Below, in pieces: positions 25,286-34,606 of a stretch of DNA of 64,000 bases. Numbering within the stretch: the first letter of the stretch is position 1; every line of letters begins with the position of its first letter. The stretch is from NCBI GenBank assembly GCA_963824225.1, contig CAWGOF010000003.1, forward strand, positions 1,054,001 through 1,118,000, read 5' to 3'. The DNA is from CAWGOF01 sp963824225 (GTDB lineage Bacteria; Acidobacteriota; Polarisedimenticolia; Polarisedimenticolales; Polarisedimenticolaceae). A program made the translations under genes and the position numbers. The notes beneath the pieces are model-generated. The model ran no database searches. It was not told where the DNA came from and saw nothing but the letters and a program-made list of their open reading frames with translations.

Positions 25286-26875
25286 CTACTGGTGCTCGGG
25301 GCGCAGGAGATCGAGCACGCTCTTGACCGGTGAGAACGTGGTCAGCGGGACCTCGACGAACACCGACGTCCACCCGGCCATCCCGCCGTTCCACAGCCCG
25401 GGCCGCTCGAGCACCCGGACCTCGCGCCCGCCCCACTGCTTCGAGCCGACGATGTACGCTTCGGGGTCGACCCAGCGCGCGAGATCGTACGGCTTGCCGT
25501 CGACGTCGCGCACCGCGCACACGAGGTCGACCGGGTTGAAGTGCGTCGCCCGCGCGAGCGTCGCCAGGGCCTCCGCATCGTCGGCCCGCACCTGGCCGGC
25601 CTCGACGATCTGGCTCGTGACCTGCCCGTCGGCACCGCGAACCCACACCGGTCCCCCGCCGGGCTCGCCGGTGTTGCGCACCATGCCGCACACGCGGATC
25701 GGCCGCGACAGCCGATCGATCAGCCAGTCGCGCCGCAGGGCCTCGCTCGCGTCGCGCAGCTGACCGTCGAGGTCGACCTGCAGCTTGGACGTCGTGAAGC
25801 GCAGCGCCTGGTCGACCGCGCTCCCGCGACCGCGGCCCGCGTGCAGCCGCTCGAGCAGCTCGTGGACCCGGCGCTCGATCTGCACGAGCAAGCCGCCGAG
25901 GATCGTCTTCCACTCGATCGTCACGTCCCGCTGCGACTCGGGCTGGACGTTGTCCACGTTCTTGATGAACACGAGATCGCCCGCGAGCGCGTTCAGGTTG
26001 GGCAACAGCGCCCCGTGCCCCCCGGGCCGGAACACCAACCGGCCCCGCGCGTCGCGCAGCGGTCGACCGTTTCCGTCGACGGCGATCGTGTCGGTCGACG
26101 GCGATTGCGACGAGACCGAGACGTCGAGCTGCACGTCGAGCGCCCGACCGAGCGTCCGCCGGGCCCGCGTGATCGCCGCACCCACGCGCTCGAGGTGCTC
26201 GGGTGCGACCGACACGTGCACGCGGCACACCCGGTTGCGGTCGGTCACGAGGGCTGCGGCCTCGGCCAGCTGCTCGTCGAGCGCGGTTCGGGCGCGGGTC
26301 CCCGCGCCGTGGAACTTCACCAGCGCCTTGGACAGGCGCGCATACCCCAGGCCCGCATCGTCGAGCAGGGCGTCGAGGATCGGGACGAACCGGCCCTCGC
26401 GCACGAGCTCGTCGATGCGCGCGCCGTTCGCGCGCAGGACGCGTCTGAGGTCGTCGTGAAACGCGAACCGGTCGAGGCTCTGCAGGAACGTGGTCAACGC
26501 CGAGGCCTCGCGCTCCCCGCGTGCCGCCCGGGCCACGACCTCGGTCCAGCTCAGTCGGCGGCCGTCGCCGCGCGCGAAGTATTCGAGGTCCTGGAACATC
26601 CGGCTCGCGGCGCCCGAAGCCGGGACGAACTTCGAGAATCGTCCGGCCGCCGCGGCCTCGGCGTGCACGGCCCGCAGCGCCGGGACCTCTCCCGCGCGGA
26701 TCCGGCGAATCCCGTCCCCGACCGTGCACGGCCGCACGATCTCGACCGGGCGCTGACCGCCGCGAAGACGCGTGATCTGCCGAGCGATCTCCTCCGGATC
26801 GATCTGCCGCACGCGCAGATCCTCGAGATCGGCCCGGCCGAGGCCGTACGCCGCGGTCCTGCCCTGTACCGCCAC
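25286..26875 (-). CDS. DUF4301 family protein
   Basis: A 529-residue cytoplasmic protein of the DUF4301 family, recognised from KFVPASGAASRMFQDL, KFHGAGTRARTALDEQLAE, FRPGGHGALLPNLN, FIKNVDNVQP, ICGMVRNTGEPGGGPVWV and KQWGGREVRV. The PASGAASRM and GHGALLPNLN segments resemble a nucleotidyltransferase fold, but the biochemical role is unknown. GTG start at 26875. Its stop codon lies immediately against a tRNA-Asn fragment, so the gene's downstream neighbour was replaced by an integration event. Confidence 0.85.
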   Translation of the reverse strand: MAVQGRTAAYGLGRADLEDLRVRQIDPEEIARQITRLRGGQRPVEIVRPCTVGDGIRRIRAGEVPALRAVHAEAAAAGRFSKFVPASGAASRMFQDLEYFARGDGRRLSWTEVVARAARGEREASALTTFLQSLDRFAFHDDLRRVLRANGARIDELVREGRFVPILDALLDDAGLGYARLSKALVKFHGAGTRARTALDEQLAEAAALVTDRNRVCRVHVSVAPEHLERVGAAITRARRTLGRALDVQLDVSVSSQSPSTDTIAVDGNGRPLRDARGRLVFRPGGHGALLPNLNALAGDLVFIKNVDNVQPESQRDVTIEWKTILGGLLVQIERRVHELLERLHAGRGRGSAVDQALRFTTSKLQVDLDGQLRDASEALRRDWLIDRLSRPIRVCGMVRNTGEPGGGPVWVRGADGQVTSQIVEAGQVRADDAEALATLARATHFNPVDLVCAVRDVDGKPYDLARWVDPEAYIVGSKQWGGREVRVLERPGLWNGGMAGWTSVFVEVPLTTFSPVKSVLDLLRPEHQ

Positions 26876-26936
26876 GGATCGATCCTAGGGGGCGGCTCGC
26901 TCGGGGTCAACGAGGTACACTGCGCGCCGGTCTCAC

Positions 26937-29900
26937 GTGAAGGTTTACGGCCACCCCGATCCCTGGATCCTGGAGCGCGAGCTCGAACGGCGGGTCGAAT
27001 CCGCGCATCCCGCCGACGGTCGTGCGTCGACGTTGATCCTCGTGCCGACGCGCCGCCTGGCGGCCCACGTCGAGCGCCGGCTCGCCGCGTCGAGCGGCCG
27101 TCGGGCGTGGCTCGGGCTTCACGTGCGAACGTTTCGCGGCGCGGCCCGACGAATCCTCGAAACGGCAGGCCTCGCGCCTCCGGCGCTCGTGTCCGAGCGC
27201 GTGCACCTGACGCTCGTCCGTCGCGTCCTCGACGCGCAGCCGGAGAACCCGTGGTCCGGCTTCGTGCGCGATCGTCCCGGTGCCGCCGGCCGAGTCGCAG
27301 GCGCGCTGCTCGATCTGCGCGAGGCCGGCGTGACACCGGACGAGCTGCGGTCGGCCGGAGGCGACGATCCCGGCGCCGCGACGCTCGCCGCGATCTACGA
27401 CGCCTACGCCCGCGTGCTCGACGACGGTCTCGCGCGCGGGTTCACCGACGAGACGGGACTCGTGCGCGCGGCGATCGCGCACGCAGCGGATTTCGCCCGC
27501 GGTCACGGCGCGGTGTTCCTGCACGGCGCGTACGAGCTGCTCGGTATCCACGTCGAGCTGGTGCGCGCGCTCGACGCGGGCCGCGAGGTCACCGTGCTCG
27601 TCCCGGTCCGCCCGGGCACCCCGGCCACCGCGTACGCCGAGCGGTTCGCGCGGAGGTTCCTCCTGGGCGGACAGGACGTCACGCCGATCGAGACCCCGGG
27701 GGGCGAGCCCGGTTGCGGCCTGGCGCTCGACGCGCTGTACAGCGAGACGAGCCGGCCCGAGCCCGTGTCGCCCGCGCGGGTCACGTTCCGCACGTGCCAG
27801 GGTGCGGCGGCCGAGCTCGAGACGGCGATGCGCCAGGCCCTGTGCGCGATCGCCTCCGGCGCTCGGCCCGAGGAGATCGCGATCGTCGCGCGCTCGCTCG
27901 CGCCGTACGCCGGGGCGGTCGACCAGCTGTTGTCCGAGGCCGGGCTCCCGTTCACATCGTCCGTCGCCACACCGCTGCGCCGTCGTCCGTTCGTCCGCGA
28001 TCTGTTGCTCGCCCTGCGGGTCGTGGAGCGGGACTTTCCGCGCACAGCGACCGTCGAGGTGCTGCGCTCGCCGCGCATCGACTGGGGCCGCCTCGTTCGG
28101 GCAGAGCGCCCGAGCGGCGAGCGGGCCGACCGCTGGAGCCTGCGGGCGCGGATCGTCTCCGGGCTCGAGGAATGGACGCTCGGCTTGACGCGGTGGGTCG
28201 AAGACGACGAGGCTCGATCGGCGCGCCACCGCCCCGACGCGACGCCGTCGAGCTTCCGGCTCGACGAAGCGCGACGGATCGGAGCGGCCCTGTCGATCCT
28301 GCGGGGACGCATCGGCCCCGCGGCTCGTTCGTGGAGCGAGCACGCGACGAGGATCCGGGCGATCACGGACGAGCTCGTGATCCCCGGGGAGACGCCCGAC
28401 GACGAATCGGCGCGCGACGCGCTCGACGAGATCCTGGTCGACATGGCGCGGCTCGAATCGTGGCTGCTCGATCGCCGGCGCGTCCCGTTCGGCGAAGCGC
28501 TGGACTGGCTCGACCAGGCGGTCGACGCGGCCGAGCACAAGCCCCGGTCGAGCGACCGCGGCGGGATCCGCGTCCTCGATGCGCTCCCCGCGCGGGGCCT
28601 GACGTTCGAGCGCGTCCACGTGGTGGGGTTGAACGCCGGTGTGTTTCCGCGCCGGGTCGTCGACGACCCGGTGCTCGGCGACGCGGCGCGGCGCAAGCTG
28701 CGGGACGCGACCGGACGACCGATCCCCCTGGCCGCCGAGCGCCTGGACGAGGAGCGGCTGCTGCTGCTCCTGCTCGCGGGCAGCTCGCGCGCTTCGCTCG
28801 ACGTGTCCTGGCAGCGCGCCGCCGAGGCGGGCCGTGTGCGCTCGCCATCGCTTGCGCTGCGCGAGCTCGCCCGCATCGCCCGCGGCGTCCCCGATCTCGG
28901 TGCGCTCCGGGCGATCGAGGTTCCATCCCACCCGGAGCAGGCGCTGCGCCATGCGATCGCCGAGGGCGCGGGGATCGCCGAAGCCGAGCGCGTGCTGCTG
29001 CTCGCGCTGTCCGCGCGCGGCCCCGACGCGCGCGAGCGGCTCGCGCGGGTCGACCCGGATCTCGCGGACGGTCTGCACACGATCGCCGCGACCGAGACGT
29101 TCGAGCCGGTCGACCCGGCGTTCGACGGGCGGATCGCGCGCCCGGCGATCCCGGCCGACGGACTGTCGGTCAGCGGGCTCGAGCGGCTCGGGCGCTGCCC
29201 GCTCCAGTTCTTCTTCTCTCACGTGCTCCGGGTGCACGAGCCGGAAAACGAGATCGAGCCGATCGAGCTCGACGCCCGCGAGGCCGGAGGCCTCGTGCAC
29301 GACCGGATGGCCACGCTCTACGGGACGCTGCTCGAGGAGGGACTGTTCGAGCCCGGAGAGCTCGAGCGCGCGCTCGCCCGATCGGACGAGCTCCTGGGCG
29401 GTCTGCGGGACGAGATCCTGGGCCGGCTCGGTGAGCGCATCGGCCGCCGGTTCCCCGTGCTCGGCCAGCACCTGGCGGCCGAATGGCACACCGCCCTCGC
29501 CGCGTTCGTGCGCGCGGACCTCGAGCGCCTGGCGCGCGCCGGCCTGCGCGTCACCGGGGTCGAGGTTCCGGCCGAGCGTCAGCTCCCGCTCGGACCGGGA
29601 GTCACGCTGCGCCTGCGCGGCCGATTCGACCGCGTGCTCGAGGGTCCGGGCGCGGTCGTGGTCTCCGACTACAAGACGACACGCCGAGCCGAGCGGCTCG
29701 ACGAGCTCGTGGACGAGACGCGGATGCTCCGGGCCGAGGACATCCAGGTACCGCTCTACCGCTGGCTCGACGAGCGGGCCACGGCGGTCGAGGTTCTGGG
29801 GATCGGGCCGGCCGTGTCCGGAGCGCGGGAGTTCCGCACGTTCGGCGCACGGGGCGGCGAGAGCGGGTTCCTCGAGACCGTCTCGACGCTCCTCGACCTG

Positions 29901-30098
29901 GCGCGGCGCGGCAGCTTCCCGTTCCGCGACCGCCAGAAGGCGTGCGACCTGTGCGCGTACGAGGCCGCGTGCCGGCACCGCCACCCGCCGTCGCGGATTC
30001 GCCAGGCTCGCGATCCGGACGGCCGGATGTGCGACGCGCTGTGGAACAAGAGCAAGACGAGGCCGCTCCTCGCCACACCGGGCGACGTCGATGGCTGA
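26937..30098 (+). CDS. addB: AddB-like helicase/nuclease subunit with Fe-S cluster
   Basis: A 1053-residue subunit of an AddAB-type double-strand-break resection enzyme. The N-terminal part resembles inactivated helicase domains (LILVPTRRLAAHVERRL, HVRTFRGAARRIL). A C-terminal PD-(D/E)xK nuclease domain has LRLRGRFDRV and VVVSDYKTTR. Four cysteines for a 4Fe-4S staple are seen as LGRCPLQFFF near residue 755 and CDLCAYEAAC near the end. It overlaps addA by eight bases. A TACACT -10 at 26916-26921 gives a very short leader before the GTG. Confidence 0.87.
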   Translation: MKVYGHPDPWILERELERRVESAHPADGRASTLILVPTRRLAAHVERRLAASSGRRAWLGLHVRTFRGAARRILETAGLAPPALVSERVHLTLVRRVLDAQPENPWSGFVRDRPGAAGRVAGALLDLREAGVTPDELRSAGGDDPGAATLAAIYDAYARVLDDGLARGFTDETGLVRAAIAHAADFARGHGAVFLHGAYELLGIHVELVRALDAGREVTVLVPVRPGTPATAYAERFARRFLLGGQDVTPIETPGGEPGCGLALDALYSETSRPEPVSPARVTFRTCQGAAAELETAMRQALCAIASGARPEEIAIVARSLAPYAGAVDQLLSEAGLPFTSSVATPLRRRPFVRDLLLALRVVERDFPRTATVEVLRSPRIDWGRLVRAERPSGERADRWSLRARIVSGLEEWTLGLTRWVEDDEARSARHRPDATPSSFRLDEARRIGAALSILRGRIGPAARSWSEHATRIRAITDELVIPGETPDDESARDALDEILVDMARLESWLLDRRRVPFGEALDWLDQAVDAAEHKPRSSDRGGIRVLDALPARGLTFERVHVVGLNAGVFPRRVVDDPVLGDAARRKLRDATGRPIPLAAERLDEERLLLLLLAGSSRASLDVSWQRAAEAGRVRSPSLALRELARIARGVPDLGALRAIEVPSHPEQALRHAIAEGAGIAEAERVLLLALSARGPDARERLARVDPDLADGLHTIAATETFEPVDPAFDGRIARPAIPADGLSVSGLERLGRCPLQFFFSHVLRVHEPENEIEPIELDAREAGGLVHDRMATLYGTLLEEGLFEPGELERALARSDELLGGLRDEILGRLGERIGRRFPVLGQHLAAEWHTALAAFVRADLERLARAGLRVTGVEVPAERQLPLGPGVTLRLRGRFDRVLEGPGAVVVSDYKTTRRAERLDELVDETRMLRAEDIQVPLYRWLDERATAVEVLGIGPAVSGAREFRTFGARGGESGFLETVSTLLDLARRGSFPFRDRQKACDLCAYEAACRHRHPPSRIRQARDPDGRMCDALWNKSKTRPLLATPGDVDG

Positions 30099-33000
30099 GC
30101 GCCGATTGCCCGACGCCGAAGCCCGGCTGCAGGCGGCGACCGATCTCGGACGCAACATCGTCGTGGTCGCGGGGGCCGGCACGGGCAAGACGAGCCTGCT
30201 CGTCGAGCGCGTGCTGTTCGCCGTCGGCTCGGGGCACACCGACCTCACGCGCCTCGGGGCGATCACGTTCACCGAGAAGGCCGCGGGCGAGATGCGCGCC
30301 CGGATCGCCACGGGTCTCGAGGACCTACGCGCCGCTGCGGCGGGCGAGCGCGAGCTCGGCGGCGCGGGGGAAGCGCGCCGAGTGCACGCTGCGCTACGCG
30401 CACGCGGCGTCGAGCCCAGTGATGTCGCTGCCCGAGCTCTCGCCGCGCTCGAGGAGCTGGATCACGCGACGGTCGACACGATCCACGGGTTCGCGAGCAC
30501 GCTCCTGCGGTCCCATCCGATCGAGGGCGGCGTCGATCCGGGGTTCGCGATCGACGCCGGCGCACGGGCCGCGGCGGTGCGCCGCGACGTGTGGGACGAG
30601 TTCGCGGCCCAGGAGCTCGGCGGCCGGGCCCCGCGCGCCGCGCTGTGGCGCCGCCTGCTCTCCCGGTTTCGCGTGACCGACCTGCGCCGGATCGCGTTCG
30701 GCCTGGCCGACTTCGGCGTCCCGGCCGACCTCCTGCGTCCGCCGTTCCGGGCTCCCGACGCGCGGGAGCTGCTCGCGGGCGCGGCACGGGCGGTCGTGGC
30801 CGAATCGGCCGAGCTCCTCGCGCGCGACATTCCCGTCGGTGAGACGGCGGCGCGCTACCTGCGCGAGCTCCACGACGTCCTGGGCACGTTCGTCGAGGGC
30901 GGCCTCGAGGCGGCGCGCGCCGTCGCGGCTCGACACGCGGACGTCGAGGCTTGGATCCGCGGCACGGAGACCCGACCCCGCGCGAACAAGCGCAAGAGCC
31001 TCGACGAATCGGCCCGCGCGGACTGGAACGACCTCCTGTCTCGGGCGACGCACCTCGCGCGGGAGCTCGTCGAGATCGACGACGCGCTCGCGCTCGAGGT
31101 CCTCGAAGCGGTCGCGCCGTTCGCGCTGCGCGCGCGGGAGGCGATGCTGCGTCGCGGCTTCGTGACGTTCGACGGGCTCCTGGCCCTCGCGCGGGACCTG
31201 CTGCGCGACCATCCCCGCGTCCGGCGGACGGCGCGCGAGCGGTTCCGCATGTTGCTCGTCGACGAGCTGCAGGACACCGATCCCCGGCAGTACGAGATCG
31301 TGCTGCTCCTCGCCGCGCCCGACGACGCCGACGTCCGGGATCCGCTGGCGATCGTGCCCGAGCCCGGACGGCTGTTCCTCGTCGGCGACCCGAAGCAGTC
31401 GATCTACCGCTTCCGCGGCGCGGATTTCGGCGCGTACCGGCTCGCCGTCGAGCAGGTGCGCGCGGCGGGAGGTGTGGAGCTCGCGCTGTCGGCGAACTTC
31501 CGCAGCGCGCCGGGGATCGTCCAGGCGGTGAACCGCCTGTTCGACGGGCCGGTCTGGTCCCCGCGCGGGATCGACGGCCGGCACCAGCCGGAGTACGCAC
31601 CGATCGAGGCCGTGCACGACGCGAAGGAGCACACGCCAGGGGTCGAGGTCTGGACCGTGGCCGGGGACGGACGATCGGGCTCCGAGCTGCGCCGCGAGAC
31701 CGAGGGGGACGTGCTGGCCGACGCGATCGCGCGCGCCGTCCGGACGGACGCCGTCCGGACGGACGCCGTCCGGACGGACGCCGTCCGGACGGACGGGCTC
31801 TCGTTCCGGCACGTCACCGTCCTGTTCCGCGCGCTGACGAACGTCTCGCTCTACCTGCGGCCGCTGCGCGAGCGCGCGATCCCGTTCGTCGTCGACGGAG
31901 GGAGCGAGTTTCTCAAGCGTCCGGAGGTCGGCCATCTGCTCGCGGCGCTCCGGACGCTGGCCGACCCGGGCAACGAGGCCGCGCTGCTCGCGTTCCTGCG
32001 CTCGCCCGCGGGCGCCGTGTCGGACGCCGAGCTGGCCGACTACGCCGCCGCGGGCGGCCGATGGAGCTTTCGAGCTCCCGTCGATCCCGCACGGTTCCCG
32101 CGTCTGTCCCGCCGGCTCGCCGAGCTCGCCGAGCTCGAGCGCCAGACGCGCGGCGCGCCGCTCGACACGTTCGTGCGCCGCGTGCTCGCGGGCTCGAGGC
32201 TCCTGCCCCTCGGAGCAGCGGCGTTCGAAGGCGCGCAGCGCGTGGTGAACCTGCGCAAGCTCGCCGCGGCGGCGGCCGACCTGGCGCGCGACGGCGTGCT
32301 GTCGTCGCGCGAGCTGCTCCAGGCGATCACCGAGGGCGCGATCGTCGAGCTCGTGTCGGATGCGCCGCTCGCTGACGACTCGATCGACGCCGTCCGCGTG
32401 ACGAGCATCCACAAGATCAAGGGGCTCGAGAACCGCTGGATCTTCGTGCCCGACGTGGCGCGGGGCGGAGCCCGCGGAGAGGACGAGAAGAGCGGCCCGA
32501 TCGTCCGCGTCGTACGAGCGCCGAACGGGGCCGAGGTGCTGGCGCTGCGGCTCGGGGAGGTGCAGAACGCGGCCTGCGCTCTGTGGAAAACGGAGAACGA
32601 CGCGCACGAGATCGCCGAAGAAGTGCGGGTGCTCTACGTCGCGGCGACGCGCGCTCGGGAGCGCCTCGTGCTGCTCGTCGGACCGCACGGTCGAACGCCT
32701 GCGCCGTGGGTCCGGGCGCTCGCCGCGTGGGGCTACGACCCCGTAGCCCCGCCCCCGGACGGGGCCGCACTGTGCGATGGTCTCGTGCTCCACCGGGTGC
32801 TCGAGCGCCCGGCGCCCGATCCGCGCGACGCGCAGGTCGTGCTCGACGCGGAGGTCGAGGAGGCACGAAAGCGCCACGACGTGGCGATCGAGCGGCTCTC
32901 GGGATCGGTTCCACCGTTCGTCTCGCCGAGCGGTCTCGCGGAAGCGGACGCCGACGGACGCCGCCCAGCCGACACGGCGAGCACCGGATCCGGGGTCGGG

Positions 33001-33498
33001 CGCGTCGTGGGGATCGTCGTCCATCGCGTGCTCGAGCACGACCTGCGTGACGAGGCGACGGCTCTCGCGCTGGTCGAGCGGATCGGTCGCGAGGTCGCGG
33101 CAACGGAGGGCGCCGATCCGGCGGCGGTCCTGCGCGAGGCGCAAGCGATCGTCGAGCCGTTCGTCGGCTCCGCGCTCGGGGCACGGCTCGGCCGGCTCGA
33201 AGTCCTGGGGCGCGAGATCCCGGTCCTCGCCGCTCGCGGTGCGGGACCGGCGCTCCGAGGAACGATCGACCTGATCGCGCGGGACGAGGACGGGACGATC
33301 GTGGTCATCGACTACAAGACGGACCGCGAGACGGACCCGGCCGAGCTGTGCCGGATCCACGGACCGCAGCTCGTGGCGTACGTCGAGGCCGTGCGCGATG
33401 CGCTCGGGCTCGACGTCCCGCCACGCGCCGAGATCTGGGCCCTGCGCGCCGGCGTGGCGGTGCCGGTCGACGTGAGCTCGGGATCAGGTCCCGGCTGA
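30091..33498 (+). CDS. addA: AddA-like UvrD-family helicase/nuclease subunit
   Basis: A 1135-residue SF1 helicase with C-terminal RecB-like nuclease. Helicase motifs are VVVAGAGTGKTSLLVE (Walker A), TFTEKAAGEMRARI, VDELQDTDPRQY (motif II), LVGDPKQSIYRFRGADF (motif III), VTSIHKIKGLENRW and LYVAATRARERLVLL. The nuclease part has GTIDLIARDEDG and IVVIDYKTDRE. It acts with AddB in recombination repair. It contains a fourfold pentapeptide repeat (A-V-R-T-D) between helicase motifs. Its last 15 bases overlap the convergent glycosylase gene. Confidence 0.9.
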   Translation: MAERRLPDAEARLQAATDLGRNIVVVAGAGTGKTSLLVERVLFAVGSGHTDLTRLGAITFTEKAAGEMRARIATGLEDLRAAAAGERELGGAGEARRVHAALRARGVEPSDVAARALAALEELDHATVDTIHGFASTLLRSHPIEGGVDPGFAIDAGARAAAVRRDVWDEFAAQELGGRAPRAALWRRLLSRFRVTDLRRIAFGLADFGVPADLLRPPFRAPDARELLAGAARAVVAESAELLARDIPVGETAARYLRELHDVLGTFVEGGLEAARAVAARHADVEAWIRGTETRPRANKRKSLDESARADWNDLLSRATHLARELVEIDDALALEVLEAVAPFALRAREAMLRRGFVTFDGLLALARDLLRDHPRVRRTARERFRMLLVDELQDTDPRQYEIVLLLAAPDDADVRDPLAIVPEPGRLFLVGDPKQSIYRFRGADFGAYRLAVEQVRAAGGVELALSANFRSAPGIVQAVNRLFDGPVWSPRGIDGRHQPEYAPIEAVHDAKEHTPGVEVWTVAGDGRSGSELRRETEGDVLADAIARAVRTDAVRTDAVRTDAVRTDGLSFRHVTVLFRALTNVSLYLRPLRERAIPFVVDGGSEFLKRPEVGHLLAALRTLADPGNEAALLAFLRSPAGAVSDAELADYAAAGGRWSFRAPVDPARFPRLSRRLAELAELERQTRGAPLDTFVRRVLAGSRLLPLGAAAFEGAQRVVNLRKLAAAAADLARDGVLSSRELLQAITEGAIVELVSDAPLADDSIDAVRVTSIHKIKGLENRWIFVPDVARGGARGEDEKSGPIVRVVRAPNGAEVLALRLGEVQNAACALWKTENDAHEIAEEVRVLYVAATRARERLVLLVGPHGRTPAPWVRALAAWGYDPVAPPPDGAALCDGLVLHRVLERPAPDPRDAQVVLDAEVEEARKRHDVAIERLSGSVPPFVSPSGLAEADADGRRPADTASTGSGVGRVVGIVVHRVLEHDLRDEATALALVERIGREVAATEGADPAAVLREAQAIVEPFVGSALGARLGRLEVLGREIPVLAARGAGPALRGTIDLIARDEDGTIVVIDYKTDRETDPAELCRIHGPQLVAYVEAVRDALGLDVPPRAEIWALRAGVAVPVDVSSGSGPG
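31735..31794 (+). repeat. Four exact 15-bp tandem repeats inside addA
   Basis: Four identical copies of GCCGTCCGGACGGAC encode (AVRTD)x4 in frame. Each unit contains the palindrome GTCCGGAC, so the tract can form hairpins and change length by slippage in steps of five residues without breaking the frame. Confidence 0.95.
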
Positions 33499-34047
33499 GA
33501 CGACGAAGCGGTAGCGCCTGCGGGCCCACGCGCCGGCGTAGTCGACCCCGATGCGCGCGGTCCGGCGCACGTGGCGGTCGTCGATCGGCGCACCGTGCTC
33601 GAGCCACAGCTCACGGCCCACGACCGAGGCGCCGTCGAGGCCGCGGTCGATGCCGAACGCTCGGGCGACGAGGCCCGGCCCGCTCGTCCGGCAGCCGTCC
33701 GTCGGCGGGTCGGTCGCGCGAACGAGCACCGCGGCGGGGTAGCCGCGCTCGCCCGTGACGAGGTTGAGGCAATGGTGCATCCCGTAGACCAGGTACACGT
33801 AGGCGATCCCACCGCGCTCGAACATCGGCGTGTTGCGGCGGGTGCGTCCGCGGTGCGCGTGGCTCGCGCGGTCGTCCGGACCGTCGTACGCTTCCACCTC
33901 GGTGATCCGTCCGCGCAGCGTCCGACCGTCTTCGAGCCTGCGGCACAGGGTGCGGCCCAGCAGGTCCCGAGCGACCTCGAGCGTCGGTCGAGCGAAGAAC
34001 GAGCGGCTCAGGCGGCGGCGGAGGTGATCACCGCAGGAGGCTCGCAT
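33484..34047 (-). CDS. 3-methyladenine DNA glycosylase (AAG/MPG family)
   Basis: Removes alkylated purines in base-excision repair; 187 residues. Family motifs: FFARPTLEVARDLLGRTL, ITEVEAYDGPDDRASHAHRG (catalytic Glu region), NTPMFERGGIAYVYLVYGMH, CLNLVTGERGYPAAVLVRA and GPGLVARAFGI. The start is uncertain. The ATG at 34047 overlaps the start of the divergent 34046 gene; a downstream CTG/TTG-type start is possible. It converges on addA, forming a small DNA-repair cluster with addAB. Confidence 0.9.
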   Translation of the reverse strand: MRASCGDHLRRRLSRSFFARPTLEVARDLLGRTLCRRLEDGRTLRGRITEVEAYDGPDDRASHAHRGRTRRNTPMFERGGIAYVYLVYGMHHCLNLVTGERGYPAAVLVRATDPPTDGCRTSGPGLVARAFGIDRGLDGASVVGRELWLEHGAPIDDRHVRRTARIGVDYAGAWARRRYRFVVSAGT

Positions 34048-34606
34048 GTCCCGTGTCGCGGTGACCGTCGCTCTCGTCCTGCTCGTCGCCTGGATCGTGC
34101 TCACCGTGTCCGCCCTTCCCGCGGCGACGGAGGATATCACCCCCGTCGTGGTGACGAACTGGCCCAACCTGTGGCGCGTCGAGGGCAAGGTCAGCATCGA
34201 CGGACCGGTGCTCATGGCGCAGCAGGTCTCGTTCGGCGAGGTCGTCGTGCCGCCGGTCGGCCGGACCGACACGACGCGCATGCCGTCGGCCGGCACGCTG
34301 ACGTCGCGCGGCTTCGCGCACGTCGTGCTGAGCCTGCAGGGCCAGGTCAAGGGCTCGGTCGCGCGCGCGGGCGAGGTCGGCGCGATCCTGGTCCCCGTCG
34401 AGTCGGGGATCCAGGATGCGTTCAACGAGCAAGGTCTGATGCTGTTCGCGCTCGACGTCGTGGCCACCGGCGTCACGCCGCGCACGACGTACTTCGCCTC
34501 GTCGCAGCCACGCCACCAGGTCGGCTTCTCGTCCTACGAGGTGCTGCTGTACAACACGACCGACAAGGCCGTGACGGCGAACCTGTTCGCCTATCTGACG
34601 AACTGA
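34046..34606 (+). CDS. Small exported/membrane-anchored protein, paralogue of the 61252 gene
   Basis: A 186-residue protein with one N-terminal hydrophobic segment (VAVTVALVLLVAWIVLTVSA), anchor or signal peptide, followed by a beta-rich domain. It shares a pattern with the protein encoded at 61252-61710: AGTL/T...GF..V.SL.G....G....G.VGAILVP and a closing block Y.V.LYN.T....A.LF.Y.T. Function unknown. An AGGAGG site precedes the ATG. The start codon overlaps that of the divergent glycosylase gene. Confidence 0.75.
   Translation: MSRVAVTVALVLLVAWIVLTVSALPAATEDITPVVVTNWPNLWRVEGKVSIDGPVLMAQQVSFGEVVVPPVGRTDTTRMPSAGTLTSRGFAHVVLSLQGQVKGSVARAGEVGAILVPVESGIQDAFNEQGLMLFALDVVATGVTPRTTYFASSQPRHQVGFSSYEVLLYNTTDKAVTANLFAYLTN

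Noticed and set aside
25232..25302. A complete tRNA-Asn including a 5' half drawn from the end of the DUF4301 gene.
   Set aside because: Four C-G pairs of the acceptor can form with GCCCCGA, but the D arm is five bases too short with at most a 2-bp stem, and the same bases encode the conserved end of the DUF4301 gene.
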